Shown here piece by piece: positions 1-8,491 of a DNA stretch of 48,122 nucleotides. Under the pieces are notes generated by a model that saw only the letters and a program-made list of their open reading frames with translations, did no database searches and had not been told where the DNA came from. Source of the DNA: Candidatus Mesolinea sp. (GTDB lineage: Bacteria > Chloroflexota > Anaerolineae > Anaerolineales > Anaerolineaceae); NCBI GenBank assembly GCA_003445715.1, contig DMCS01000047.1, positions 1 to 48,122 of the forward strand. The letters are read 5' to 3'. Positions within the stretch are counted from its first letter, which is position 1. Each line of letters starts with the position of its first letter. A program made the position numbers and the translations under genes.

Positions 1-166
1 TGTGATCTTCTTGAATATAAAGTCATTCATTTTTTAATGTTCTGGACATTTTCGACGCTCTTTTTGCAAATCAAGGTTAATTTACGCATCAATATAAACC
101 CTTCGTAGGGAGAATTTACACTGACTTATAATTTTAGTTCGTGTTTTTTAGCTCTTTTCGTTTTGG

Positions 167-194
167 TTGACGAAACCGCCGGTTAAAGTATAAT
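167..194 (+). promoter_or_regulatory. sigma-70-type promoter of secG
   Basis: A -35 box TTGACG (167-172) and a perfect -10 box TATAAT (189-194) are separated by 16 bases. Transcription would start near base 201, leaving a leader of about 34 bases before the secG start. Upstream of it (1-166) I see only AT-rich intergenic sequence and no gene. Confidence 0.7.
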
Positions 195-234
195 AACCGC
201 CAGATTGTAATTAGTTTTTAATTTGGAGGTCGGA

Positions 235-459
235 TTGAACACACCTATAAATATTGCAATTATTATTACCTCAGTTGCACTTATTGCGAGCATCTTGCTC
301 CAAAGTAAGGGTATTGGCTTAGGCAGCCTTTCGGGCGGAGATACCGGTGGGGTTTACACCAAACGACGTGGCATCGATAGGATCCTGTTTTTTGTTACCA
401 TTGGAATGGCTGTACTTTTTGTTGTCTTAGCATTGATCAGTGTTGTTATCTCTGGATAA
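235..459 (+). CDS. secG: preprotein translocase subunit SecG
   Basis: SecG is a small, non-essential subunit of the SecYEG protein-export channel in the cytoplasmic membrane. The 74-residue product has two hydrophobic segments (about residues 5-24 and 50-72) joined by a Gly-rich loop (LGSLSGGDTGG) and a basic KRRGIDR stretch, which is the SecG layout. I start it at the TTG at 235, because GGAGG at 225-229 sits five bases upstream. An earlier in-frame TTG at 223 overlaps that ribosome site and would not use it. It has its own strong promoter and is followed by a hairpin with a T run. Confidence 0.9.
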   Translation: MNTPINIAIIITSVALIASILLQSKGIGLGSLSGGDTGGVYTKRRGIDRILFFVTIGMAVLFVVLALISVVISG

Positions 460-508
460 GCACTTTTTGGATTGTGTTCAGGTCTTTCAGAGACATAAAA
501 CGGAGGTT

Positions 509-545
509 AAAGACGGCTCGCCACTTCTGTGGGTTGTCTTTTTTT
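509..545 (+). terminator. hairpin with T run between secG and the binding-protein gene
   Basis: Outer arms AAAGAC (509-514) and GTCTTT (536-541) enclose an inner stem CCAC/GTGG (521-524, 529-532), and a run of seven T follows (539-545). It resembles an intrinsic terminator for secG. It ends only five bases before the next ATG (551), which has no Shine-Dalgarno site, so it could instead attenuate the next gene. The stem is interrupted, so strength is uncertain. Confidence 0.5.
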
Positions 546-550
546 AAACC

Positions 551-2236
551 ATGAAAAAGTTTCGCTGGCAGTTACTCATTATCTTGATCACTGGCTTGGT
601 GGTTGGGCTTTTGCTCCTGCTGCAACAAGGCAGCACCGCACCCGAAGTCGAGAGTACTACCAGCCCTATCTCTGGTGGTATTTATACTGAAGCGTTAATT
701 GGCAATTTCCTACGGCTCAACCCTATCCTCGACCGCTATAATCAGCCTGATCAGGATGTGGATCGGTTAATCTTCAGCAGCCTGGTGAAGTTCGATGCGA
801 GTGGTCTCCCTCAACCAGATTTAGCTGAAACTTGGAGCTATACCAGCGACGGCACACGTTTTACCTTCAGCTTAAGGCAGAATGCTTACTGGCATGATGG
901 CACACCCGTGACGGCACAAGATGTGGCATTCACTGTCTCGCTGATGAAAAGCGAGCATCAGCTTATCCCCGAAGACTTGCGCAAGTTTTGGTCTGAAATA
1001 CAGGTCGATGTGGTTTCAGATACAGTAATCGAATTTGCCTTGCCAGAAGCCTTTGCGCCTTTTTTGGATTATCTGAGTTTTCAGGTGCTGCCAGCACACC
1101 TTTTGGGAAATTTAACATTTGATGAATTGATTGACCACCCCTTTAATTTGGCACCGGTTGGAAGTGGACCTTATAAGTTTAGTAAGTTATTGATTGAGGA
1201 TGGCGTGGTGACTGGTGTGGATCTTGTCGCTAATGGGGACTATTATGGTGGACGACCTTACATTGACGAAGTCGTTTTCCAATATTACGGATCTGAATCT
1301 GAGGCTTGGGCAGCATATCAAGCCGGCGAGGTTGATGGTATTTCTACAATTTCTAACGATATCCTGCCGGAAGTATTAGCCGATCCGACGCTCGATCTTT
1401 ATTCTAGTCGGATACCGCGTTTGTGCATTGTTTTCCTCAACTTGAAAAACCCTGCCAAACCGTTTCTGGAGCAGGCTGAGTTTCGGCAGGCGCTGATGTT
1501 AGCCATCAACCGACAGGCAATCTTAGATAACCTGCTGCTTGGCCAGGGTATCTTAGCAAATGGACCAATCTTGCCGGGTAATTGGGCTTATTACCCTGAC
1601 CTGGGCAGCTATGGCTACGACCCAGATGCAGCGGTTCAGCGTATCGCTGCTTTGGGCATTTCCCGCAATGAAGTTGGAGTTATGGTGACGAGCGAAGGTG
1701 TGGAAGTGCGCTTGGTTTTACTCGTCCCGCAAGATGAGCTGCATCAGCAAATTGCAGAACAGATCAAACAAGGCTGGGAGGCAGTTGGTATCGCGGTGAA
1801 TTTGCTAGTAGAACCTCACGATCAAGTCGTGGCTAAATTAGAAGCTCATGATTATGAAGCTGCACTGGTTGATATTGACCTTTCTGGAACGCCAGACCCC
1901 GATCCTTATCCGTTTTGGGCGCAATCTCAAGCCCAAGGCGGGCAGAACTATTCTCAATGGAGCAATCGCTCGGCGAGTGAATACCTCGAGCAGGCTCGCG
2001 TTACCAATGATTACGAACTGCGGACTAAGCTTTACCGCAATTTCCAAATCCTATTTTATGATGAGTTACCCTCGCTAACACTCTTTTACCCGGTATACAA
2101 TTATGGCGTTCGTAACACGGTTTATGGGGTTACCGTTGGTCCAATTTATGACCCCAGTGACAGATTGAAGGATATTGCCAGCTGGTATATTTTAGCAGGA
2201 AGAACCACTCCCGAAATCACCCCAACGGCAGAATAG
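551..2236 (+). CDS. ABC transporter substrate-binding protein, family 5 (peptide/nickel type)
   Basis: This is an extracytoplasmic binding protein of the DppA/OppA type (SBP_bac_5), which captures peptides or related solutes for an ABC importer. The 561-residue product begins MKKFRW and has a hydrophobic segment at about residues 7-24 without a lipobox cysteine, so it may be held by an uncleaved N-terminal anchor or be secreted. Family features include LAETWSYTSDGTRFTFSLRQ, then YWHDGTPVTAQDV, and later VGSGPYKF. No permease or ATPase gene is nearby, so it is an orphan here. The substrate cannot be told from sequence. Confidence 0.85.
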   Translation: MKKFRWQLLIILITGLVVGLLLLLQQGSTAPEVESTTSPISGGIYTEALIGNFLRLNPILDRYNQPDQDVDRLIFSSLVKFDASGLPQPDLAETWSYTSDGTRFTFSLRQNAYWHDGTPVTAQDVAFTVSLMKSEHQLIPEDLRKFWSEIQVDVVSDTVIEFALPEAFAPFLDYLSFQVLPAHLLGNLTFDELIDHPFNLAPVGSGPYKFSKLLIEDGVVTGVDLVANGDYYGGRPYIDEVVFQYYGSESEAWAAYQAGEVDGISTISNDILPEVLADPTLDLYSSRIPRLCIVFLNLKNPAKPFLEQAEFRQALMLAINRQAILDNLLLGQGILANGPILPGNWAYYPDLGSYGYDPDAAVQRIAALGISRNEVGVMVTSEGVEVRLVLLVPQDELHQQIAEQIKQGWEAVGIAVNLLVEPHDQVVAKLEAHDYEAALVDIDLSGTPDPDPYPFWAQSQAQGGQNYSQWSNRSASEYLEQARVTNDYELRTKLYRNFQILFYDELPSLTLFYPVYNYGVRNTVYGVTVGPIYDPSDRLKDIASWYILAGRTTPEITPTAE

Positions 2237-2253
2237 AATCTGTGGAGGTGCCT

Positions 2254-2769
2254 ATGGTAGCACGCTATCAAAAAAAACCTGGTTATACTGAACTCATTCA
2301 TGAAGCGGGAGTCTCAAAAGCCGATGACCGGTTGCGTGTCGTTGGAGCAATCGATGAAGCTAATGCGAGTTTGGGGTTCGCAAAAGCTTTGCTTGCTGAC
2401 CAGGCGAAAAGAGATTTGATTTCATCTTGTCAACAAATTCTTTCTCTCATTATGGCAGTGATTGCTGGTTGGAAGAATAAAAATACTCCCCAGGAGCTGG
2501 AGGCTGCGCTCAGCCGCTTGGAACAGGAATTAGCACAGCTAAAAGAAGAATTCCCCCCACCTAACGAATTTATCCTTCCTGGTGAGACACCTGTTTCGGC
2601 TGCCCTTGATGTCGCTCGTGCAGTGGTTCGGCGAGCGGAGCGTGAGGCAGTTTGGTTGGCGCAACATGGCGGCAATGTGAGCGATACAATCCTTACTTAT
2701 CTCAACCGTCTATCTTCGGTGTGCTTTTCCCTGGAAATTGCAGAGTTATCTAAACCGCAGGCCGGATAA
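2254..2769 (+). CDS. PduO-type cob(I)alamin adenosyltransferase-like protein, divergent
   Basis: The family (PduO/EutT/MMAB) transfers the adenosyl group of ATP to cob(I)alamin to make coenzyme B12. The 171-residue product keeps the helical-bundle motifs VVGAIDEANASLG (about 29-41), FILPGE, ARAVVRRAER and YLNRLSS. The N-terminal ATP-binding motif, usually close to RTGDxGxT, is reduced to KKPGYTEL, and an Asn/Glu-rich linker replaces part of the middle. The ATG at 2254 is preferred over the GTG at 2242 because GGAGGTG lies just upstream. It may be a low-activity or repurposed homologue. It lies six bases after the upstream stop-to-leader junction and is probably co-transcribed with its neighbours. 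Confidence 0.7.
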   Translation: MVARYQKKPGYTELIHEAGVSKADDRLRVVGAIDEANASLGFAKALLADQAKRDLISSCQQILSLIMAVIAGWKNKNTPQELEAALSRLEQELAQLKEEFPPPNEFILPGETPVSAALDVARAVVRRAEREAVWLAQHGGNVSDTILTYLNRLSSVCFSLEIAELSKPQAG

Positions 2770-2784
2770 GGACCGTAGGCTGAA

Positions 2785-3504
2785 ATGGTTGGGACACTGC
2801 TCAATGTTGCAACGATTTTAATAGGCGGGCTCATTGGGCTAGTTGCCGGCAGCCGCATTCCAACAAAATTCCGCGAGACACTCGTCTCTGCGATGGGGTT
2901 ATTTACTTTAGCTTATGGCATTCTCATGTTTGGGGAGACTGCGAACATTCTCATCCCGCTGGGAAGCCTGATTTTTGGCACTATCCTAGGCGAATGGCTG
3001 AAAATTGAAGATGGGCTGGAGCACTTAGGCCAAACCCTGCAAGCGAAAGTTAACCGTTCTGATCAAGCGTTGAGTTCCAACGCGAAGCGCTTCGTCGATG
3101 GCTTTGTGACAGCTTCGCTGCTTTTTTGCATTGGACCGATGGCAATTTTAGGCTCCTTACAAGATGGCATCAGTGGAGATTTTCAGATGTTAGCGGTCAA
3201 AGCAGTCTTAGATGGTTTAGCTGCAATGGCATTTGCCTCAACGTTGGGTGTGGGAGTGCTATTTTCGGCAGCAATCGTGCTCATTTATCAGGGAGCTATC
3301 AGTCTATTGGCGCAATGGATTGGTCAGGGCTTTAGCACAGCTGTTGTCAATGAGATGAGCGCCGTAGGTGGGGTGATATTAGCAGGCATTGCGATTAGCA
3401 ACTTATTGGAGATCAAAAAAATCCGCACAGGGAGCTTTTTACCAGCATTATTTATTGCAATTGCGATTGTTTTAGTGCTCAACGCATTGGGTGTGAGCTA
3501 TTAA
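2785..3504 (+). CDS. DUF554 family membrane protein (YdfK-like)
   Basis: An integral membrane protein of 239 residues with about six or seven hydrophobic segments. Family hallmarks are the N-terminal GTLLNVATILIGGLIGLVAGSRIP, then the middle CIGPMAILGSLQDG and the later VGGVILAGIAISNLLEIKKI. The function of DUF554 proteins is not established; a transport role is only a guess. An AAGGA at 2768-2772 overlaps the stop of the previous gene, suggesting one transcript. Confidence 0.85.
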   Translation: MVGTLLNVATILIGGLIGLVAGSRIPTKFRETLVSAMGLFTLAYGILMFGETANILIPLGSLIFGTILGEWLKIEDGLEHLGQTLQAKVNRSDQALSSNAKRFVDGFVTASLLFCIGPMAILGSLQDGISGDFQMLAVKAVLDGLAAMAFASTLGVGVLFSAAIVLIYQGAISLLAQWIGQGFSTAVVNEMSAVGGVILAGIAISNLLEIKKIRTGSFLPALFIAIAIVLVLNALGVSY

Positions 3505-3571
3505 GAGCGCACAAACGACCAGCCCGCAGATGTTCCCACAGGCTAGTTGTAATCTTGAATGAAGTTTATCG

Positions 3572-4285
3572 TTACTGATTTGCTGCAGCTAAAGCAGCTT
3601 CAACCGTTGCGATCAGTTCGTTGGAGTAAACTAGCGTACCATTCACAGAGAAGACTGGTGTAGCGTTCACGCCCAGGGTGGTGGCATAAACTTTATCTGC
3701 AGCGATGTCATCAAGGTGTTCGTCGGATTGCAAGCATTGTTCAAAAGCCTCAGCATCTAAGCCCACATTTTTAGCATAGTCGATAAGGTTGGATTCGGCA
3801 TATGCTCCCGCGTAGGTATTGTAGGTAAAAAGCTGCGTTTTATACTGCCAAAAAGCATTTTGATCTGCTGCGCAATAAGCTGCTTCGGCTGCAGCGGTTG
3901 AGTCTTCAGCTAAGAAAGGTAAAATGTAAAATTTCAGATAGACTTTACCTGTATTGACGTATTTCTCGATGAAATCCGGCTCCATGTTTTCTGAGAAGTT
4001 TTTACAGTGGCTGCAACGGAAGTCTGAAAATTCCTCCACTTTAACGGGGGCATTCGGATCGCCAAGCGCAAATCCATCTTGATTGGGCAGTTTGCTTGTC
4101 TCTGCTGGCTGGTTGAGCAGCATTTGGACTCCAAAAACAATCAGGGCAATAGCTGCGATGACGATAATGATGATGGTTGTGGTTTTGCGCGAAGCAGCCT
4201 TGCGCTGACTGCGTAATTTTTCTCTTTGTGGATTGCGATCGGGCATGTTCATTAACTCCGCACTTGTTTTGCCTGATTTTGCCAT
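3572..4285 (-). CDS. membrane-anchored DsbA-like thioredoxin-fold protein
   Basis: A thiol-disulfide oxidoreductase of the DsbA/Thioredoxin_4 group, acting outside the membrane in disulfide formation or electron transfer. A basic N-terminus is followed by a transmembrane anchor (about residues 36-57). The active site is CSHC at residues 91-94, in SDFRCSHCKNF. Later family features are FWQYKTQLF, a second cysteine pair region and the cis-Pro loop VNATPVF. The start is uncertain: ATGs at 4252 and 4246 follow a GGAG (CGGAGTTAATG), while the 4285 start lacks a ribosome site. It converges on the DUF554 gene. Confidence 0.85.
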   Translation of the reverse strand: MAKSGKTSAELMNMPDRNPQREKLRSQRKAASRKTTTIIIIVIAAIALIVFGVQMLLNQPAETSKLPNQDGFALGDPNAPVKVEEFSDFRCSHCKNFSENMEPDFIEKYVNTGKVYLKFYILPFLAEDSTAAAEAAYCAADQNAFWQYKTQLFTYNTYAGAYAESNLIDYAKNVGLDAEAFEQCLQSDEHLDDIAADKVYATTLGVNATPVFSVNGTLVYSNELIATVEAALAAANQ

Positions 4286-4339
4286 AAGCTAGAAGAGATG
4301 TAAAGTTTGAGATAGAAGGTGGGAGAAAATGTCCTTAAC

Positions 4340-5179
4340 TCAAATATGTCTGCAATAAACTGGTATCAACTTCCCTTCTTGATGGAAGCCTAAACCTTGA
4401 TAAAACTTCAAAGAAATCGCATTATCACTTTGGGTGTTTACGCTTAGCGTGCTGATCCCTTTTTCTAAGCAGTCCATGAATACATCTTGGACTAACGCTC
4501 TACCAAGGCGCCGGTGTTGTGCCTCGGGCGCGACTGCTAAGCGGGCAAGGTGAGCCAAGCTAAAAGTGGAGGTACTTATTTGGTAGCCAACGACGCGCCC
4601 AGCAGTTACCACTACCGTGCTGTAGCTTGAATCTTGATAAGCATGCTGCAAGCTGAGACGGTTCATTTGCCAAGCAGGCGGGAAGGCTTGTTCGTCGAGT
4701 GTCCGCACAGCGTCTAAGTCCCGGGCTGTCATTGGACGGATAGAGAAACCAGCCGGTGTGCTAATTTGCGCTGATTCAATGTCTATTTCCCGCATGAGCG
4801 TGATGATTTGTGTATTAATGGAGAAACCATTGGCTGCAAAAAGAGCCTCCGTCCAATCAGCTGGTGAAAGTGTGTAGAGTTGGGTGACGCCCTCAGACTT
4901 TAGATAGGGAAGAGATTTTTGCAATAGTTCGGAAAAATAATGCGCATGTTGCCCATCCCGCAGGCAAACAAACAATCGTATCCAGGCTACAGGCGGGTTT
5001 TCCGGCTCGATAGAGATCAGGGCTTTAATTTCATCATCGGTAATGAGAGCTAAGCAGCCTGGCTGCTCTAAGCGCAGATATGGAGAAACCCAATCTAAAT
5101 GCTGGAAGGATAAATGACCACCCTGGATAAAGCTGTTTGCTCCCATTCTTGGATTGACACGAACGATCTCTTCTGGCAC
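4340..5179 (-). CDS. GNAT family N-acetyltransferase
   Basis: A 279-residue acetyl-CoA-dependent acyltransferase. The C-terminal half (about residues 145-279) is a RimI-like GNAT domain. Its acetyl-CoA loop reads HLARLAVAPEAQHRRLGRAL, and SDNAISLKFYQGLGF follows as the conserved beta6 region. The N-terminal 140 residues look like a degenerate second GNAT fold. The substrate is unknown. The start is a GTG without a clear ribosome site; the ATG at 5146 is an alternative. Confidence 0.8.
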   Translation of the reverse strand: MPEEIVRVNPRMGANSFIQGGHLSFQHLDWVSPYLRLEQPGCLALITDDEIKALISIEPENPPVAWIRLFVCLRDGQHAHYFSELLQKSLPYLKSEGVTQLYTLSPADWTEALFAANGFSINTQIITLMREIDIESAQISTPAGFSIRPMTARDLDAVRTLDEQAFPPAWQMNRLSLQHAYQDSSYSTVVVTAGRVVGYQISTSTFSLAHLARLAVAPEAQHRRLGRALVQDVFMDCLEKGISTLSVNTQSDNAISLKFYQGLGFHQEGKLIPVYCRHI

Positions 5180-5236
5180 AGGAGATATTTTACTCTTCTA
5201 AAAACAAGTGGACATTGTTTTTACCGCGTGGCATCA

Positions 5237-6829
5237 TTAGCGTTGGAAAACAATCTCCCCATCTATAAGCGTCATCTCCGGCTGAACTTTCCATAGCTCG
5301 GTGGGGTCGCAGGAAAATGGGTCACGAGAGAGCACAATGAGGTCTGCATTATACCCCGGGGCAATTTTGCCAACAGCATTACCCAAACCGCAAGCTTGGG
5401 CAGGGTTGAGGGTATAAGCCACCAGTGCAGCGTCAAGACTGAGACCCTGTTCAGGGTGCCAGCCATCAGGTCCTGGATTGCCATTGCGGCGTTGACGGGT
5501 GACGGCGGCATGCAGCCCCCAAAAAGGATTTGCCGATTCAACCGGTGCATCTGAGCCGGCGAGAAGCGAGGCACCGTGTTCCCGCAGGGATGCATACGCA
5601 TAAGCATGGACACAGCGCTTTCCCCAGTATTTTTCTGCCATTTCCATATCTGAAGTTGCATGGATAGGCTGCACCGAAGCATGAATATTCAAGGCTTTGA
5701 AACGCGGTAGATCTTCAGGGGCAACCAATTGGGCATGCTCGATGCGGTGGGGCAGGTGTGGGAGATGCTGTGCGCTTTCATATGCTCGCAAACGTTCAAA
5801 GCCGTCGAGGACCGCCCTAACAGCCGCGTCGCCGATCGCATGGATAGCTAAGGGCAAACCCAGTGCAGCAGCACGTACGCCTTGCTCATAAACTGCGTCA
5901 GCATCCATGAGCAGGATGCCCTGCGACGTTGAACCTTCGTAGGGTGCAAGCATAGCTGCAGTCTGTGGACCCAAGGCACCGTCAGCAAACAGTTTTAGCC
6001 AGCCTGAACGCAAGTGTTCGCTGCCAGTGCCGCTTTTCAATTTAAGCTGTGCAATTTCTTCTATTTGAGTGCCGGGCAAGTTTTTGCACACTCTCATTCG
6101 GAGTTTGCCGTTAGCTTCCAAGGCTTGTAAGGCTTCTAAACAATCCAGACCATCAAAATCGTGCACGCTGGTGATGCCCATGGAAAATAAATGCGTTTGT
6201 GCTTGTTTGAGTAATGCTTGAAGATGGGAGCCTTCCAATGGCGGAATTACTTGATCTACCAAAGCCATGGCATTCTCAAGCAGGATGCCGCTCAGCGCGC
6301 CATCTGCGTTGCGCTGTAACTTACCGCCGGGTGGGTCGACCGAAGCATCAGTGAGACCAGCCAAGCGCAGGGCAGCTGAATTGACCCAGGAAGCGTGTAA
6401 GGATTTTGCGTAAAGTACTGCTGGTCGACCTCCGCAGACAGCATCGAGTTCCTCTGCCGTGCCATAGCGCGCCGCCTGCCAAGCGTTGTGATTCCAGCCA
6501 TAACCGATAACCCAAGCGTCTTTAGGTAGGGATTGGGCTGCTTGCTGCACTCTGAGTAAGCACTCTGCTAATGAATCGGTTTCGCAATCCACCGCTGCCA
6601 AGCGGTAAGCGAGATTGGCTAAATGTAAATGAGAATCAATCAACCCAGGCCAGACAGTCTGCCCTTGCAGGTCGATGCGTTGGCTCTGGTGGCGCAGGTG
6701 TGGGTCGAGGTCTTCTTCAGCGCCGAGGCTGTGAATGCGCCCATCGCAAATGAGCATGGATTGCAGCTGAGTGGAAGGGGAAAAACCGGTGTAAAAGCGT
6801 CCGTTTTGTAATAAGACGGCGTCACTCAT
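5237..6829 (-). CDS. amidohydrolase family protein (YtcJ-like)
   Basis: A metal-dependent hydrolase of the amidohydrolase_3 group, 530 residues. Visible features are the N-terminal beta-sandwich segment, the metal motif DSHLHLA (HxH), later HAIGDAA and RIEHAQL, and GSDAPVESANPFWGL near the end, with a closing PGYNADLIVLSRDPF beta-sandwich strand. The natural substrate is not predictable. I start at the ATG at 6829, giving an eight-base overlap with the end of parB (ATGAGTGA). An upstream in-frame start at 6868 would overlap parB by far more. The overlap implies translation coupled to parB. Confidence 0.85.
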   Translation of the reverse strand: MSDAVLLQNGRFYTGFSPSTQLQSMLICDGRIHSLGAEEDLDPHLRHQSQRIDLQGQTVWPGLIDSHLHLANLAYRLAAVDCETDSLAECLLRVQQAAQSLPKDAWVIGYGWNHNAWQAARYGTAEELDAVCGGRPAVLYAKSLHASWVNSAALRLAGLTDASVDPPGGKLQRNADGALSGILLENAMALVDQVIPPLEGSHLQALLKQAQTHLFSMGITSVHDFDGLDCLEALQALEANGKLRMRVCKNLPGTQIEEIAQLKLKSGTGSEHLRSGWLKLFADGALGPQTAAMLAPYEGSTSQGILLMDADAVYEQGVRAAALGLPLAIHAIGDAAVRAVLDGFERLRAYESAQHLPHLPHRIEHAQLVAPEDLPRFKALNIHASVQPIHATSDMEMAEKYWGKRCVHAYAYASLREHGASLLAGSDAPVESANPFWGLHAAVTRQRRNGNPGPDGWHPEQGLSLDAALVAYTLNPAQACGLGNAVGKIAPGYNADLIVLSRDPFSCDPTELWKVQPEMTLIDGEIVFQR

Positions 6830-7688
6830 TGATGCCAATTTGGTCCAAGAATTGATTGAGTTCTTCATCAGAATAGTAATATATGGTAATGCTGCCGCCT
6901 TTTTTGCCTGGCTGGATGCTTACTTTGGTGTGGAAGAGTTGGCGTAAGCGTTCTTCTAAAACGACGATTTCTGCGGGTTTAGACCGTTCTGGGGCGTGCG
7001 ATTCGGGTTTGCCTTGTAACTTGCTCACCAACAGCTCAGTTTGACGCACATTTAGCCCAAGGTTCAATACGGTTTCTAAGGTAGCATTGATCGCCTGGGT
7101 TGAGCTTAGGCTGAGTAAGGCACGTGCATGCCCTTCGCTAATTCTATCTTCGAGTAAGGCTTGTTGGGCGCTTGCAGGCAGATTAAGTAAGCGCAGGGTG
7201 TTTGTTACTGCAGTGCGGCTTTTACCCACGCGCTGAGCTATTTCTTCGTGGGTTAGAGAAAATTCATCGACGAGCAATTGATAAGCTCTCGCACGCTCTA
7301 AGGCGTTCAGATCCTCCCGCTGGATGTTTTCAACGATGGAGTATTCTAATTGCTCCTGATGTGAGGCAGTGCGCACGATTGCCGGCACTTCACTCAGCCC
7401 AGCTAAGCGCGCAGCCCTCCAGCGGCGCTCGCCGGCGATGAGATTATATTGATCACTATTCTCCACTTGCACCAAAATCAGCGGTTGGAGAATGCCGTGC
7501 TCTTTGATGGAATTGGCTAATTCTAGCAGGCTATCGTCATCGAAAACCCTACGCGGCTGCATGGGGTTAGGCTTAATCTTATCGATGGAAATTTGCACCA
7601 CCTGGTTTGCACTTGGGGTGAGAGTATCTTGCTTCCATTCGGGTATGAGCGCATCCAATCCTTTACCGAGTCCACTTTTTCTTGCCAT
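6822..7688 (-). CDS. parB: chromosome-partitioning protein ParB
   Basis: ParB is a CTP-dependent DNA clamp that loads at parS sites and works with ParA in chromosome segregation. The 288-residue product starts with the typical MARKSGLGKGLDALIP segment. It carries the CTP-binding motifs GERRWRA (86-92) and ENIQREDLN (120-128), a helix-turn-helix around 140-165 (LTHEEIAQRVGKSRTAVTNTLRLL), and a C-terminal dimerisation region. It sits two bases downstream of parA. I could not find a consensus parS site in this window. Confidence 0.95.
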   Translation of the reverse strand: MARKSGLGKGLDALIPEWKQDTLTPSANQVVQISIDKIKPNPMQPRRVFDDDSLLELANSIKEHGILQPLILVQVENSDQYNLIAGERRWRAARLAGLSEVPAIVRTASHQEQLEYSIVENIQREDLNALERARAYQLLVDEFSLTHEEIAQRVGKSRTAVTNTLRLLNLPASAQQALLEDRISEGHARALLSLSSTQAINATLETVLNLGLNVRQTELLVSKLQGKPESHAPERSKPAEIVVLEERLRQLFHTKVSIQPGKKGGSITIYYYSDEELNQFLDQIGINE

Positions 7689-7690
7689 TG

Positions 7691-8482
7691 TTACTCCTCT
7701 CTCACGTCAATATGCATTCCATTCGAGGCAAGCAGCTCGAGCGCCAAAGCTTGGTAGGCTTTTGCACCGCTCGATTCGGGGGCATACACTGAAATAGGCA
7801 TCCCAAAGGAAGGCGCTTCAGCTAAGCGAACGTTGCGGGGAATGAAAGTGTTGAAAACAAGATTAGGAAATACCCGCTGCACCTCCCGCATGACATCAGC
7901 TGAGAGATTAGTGCGTCCATCAAACATGGTTAATAGAACACCTTTGATGCTCAGCGAGGGAAAGAGGTTTTGCCGCACACGGGTGAGCGTTTTAGTCAAT
8001 TGACCTAAGCCCTCTAGGGCTAAATATTCACATTGGACAGGGATAATTACGCCATCGAAGGCAGCCATTAAACCATTGAGCGTAAGCAAGCCCAATGAAG
8101 GTGGGCAGTCAATCAAGATGTAATCATAGCGGTTGCGCAGCGGCTCAATAATTTTACGTAATTGTGATTCACGTTCGGGCAAATCGATTAATTCAATATC
8201 TGCACCAGAAAGGTTAGGTGAAGAAGGCAGTAGTGAAAGTAAATAGTGAGGGTTGTATAAGATGTTTTCATGGGCGGGTTGTGCGCCGATCAGAACTTCA
8301 TAGGTGCCTTTTTCGATACTGTTTTTATCCAATCCTAAGCAGGATGTCGCATTTGCCTGAGGGTCAAGGTCTACCAGCAGAACTTTTTGGTGAAATTGAC
8401 CTAAGTAAGCACCTAAGTTGATGCTGGTTGTCGTTTTACCGACGCCACCTTTCTGGTTGACGATAGAATAGACTCTCCCCAT
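7691..8482 (-). CDS. parA: chromosome-partitioning ATPase ParA (Soj)
   Basis: ParA is a deviant Walker ATPase that binds nucleoid DNA and moves ParB-parS complexes. The 263-residue protein has the deviant Walker A KGGVGKTTT (10-18), the A' motif LLVDLDPQANAT, and the Walker B region YILIDCPPSLGLLTLNGL. Its size and short N-terminus match chromosomal Soj-type ParA. It lies nine bases after the PfkB kinase gene, so parAB is transcribed as part of kinase-parA-parB-amidohydrolase. The rsmG/mnmG genes that often flank parAB are absent here. Confidence 0.95.
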   Translation of the reverse strand: MGRVYSIVNQKGGVGKTTTSINLGAYLGQFHQKVLLVDLDPQANATSCLGLDKNSIEKGTYEVLIGAQPAHENILYNPHYLLSLLPSSPNLSGADIELIDLPERESQLRKIIEPLRNRYDYILIDCPPSLGLLTLNGLMAAFDGVIIPVQCEYLALEGLGQLTKTLTRVRQNLFPSLSIKGVLLTMFDGRTNLSADVMREVQRVFPNLVFNTFIPRNVRLAEAPSFGMPISVYAPESSGAKAYQALALELLASNGMHIDVREE

Positions 8483-8491
8483 AGCTCTTTC

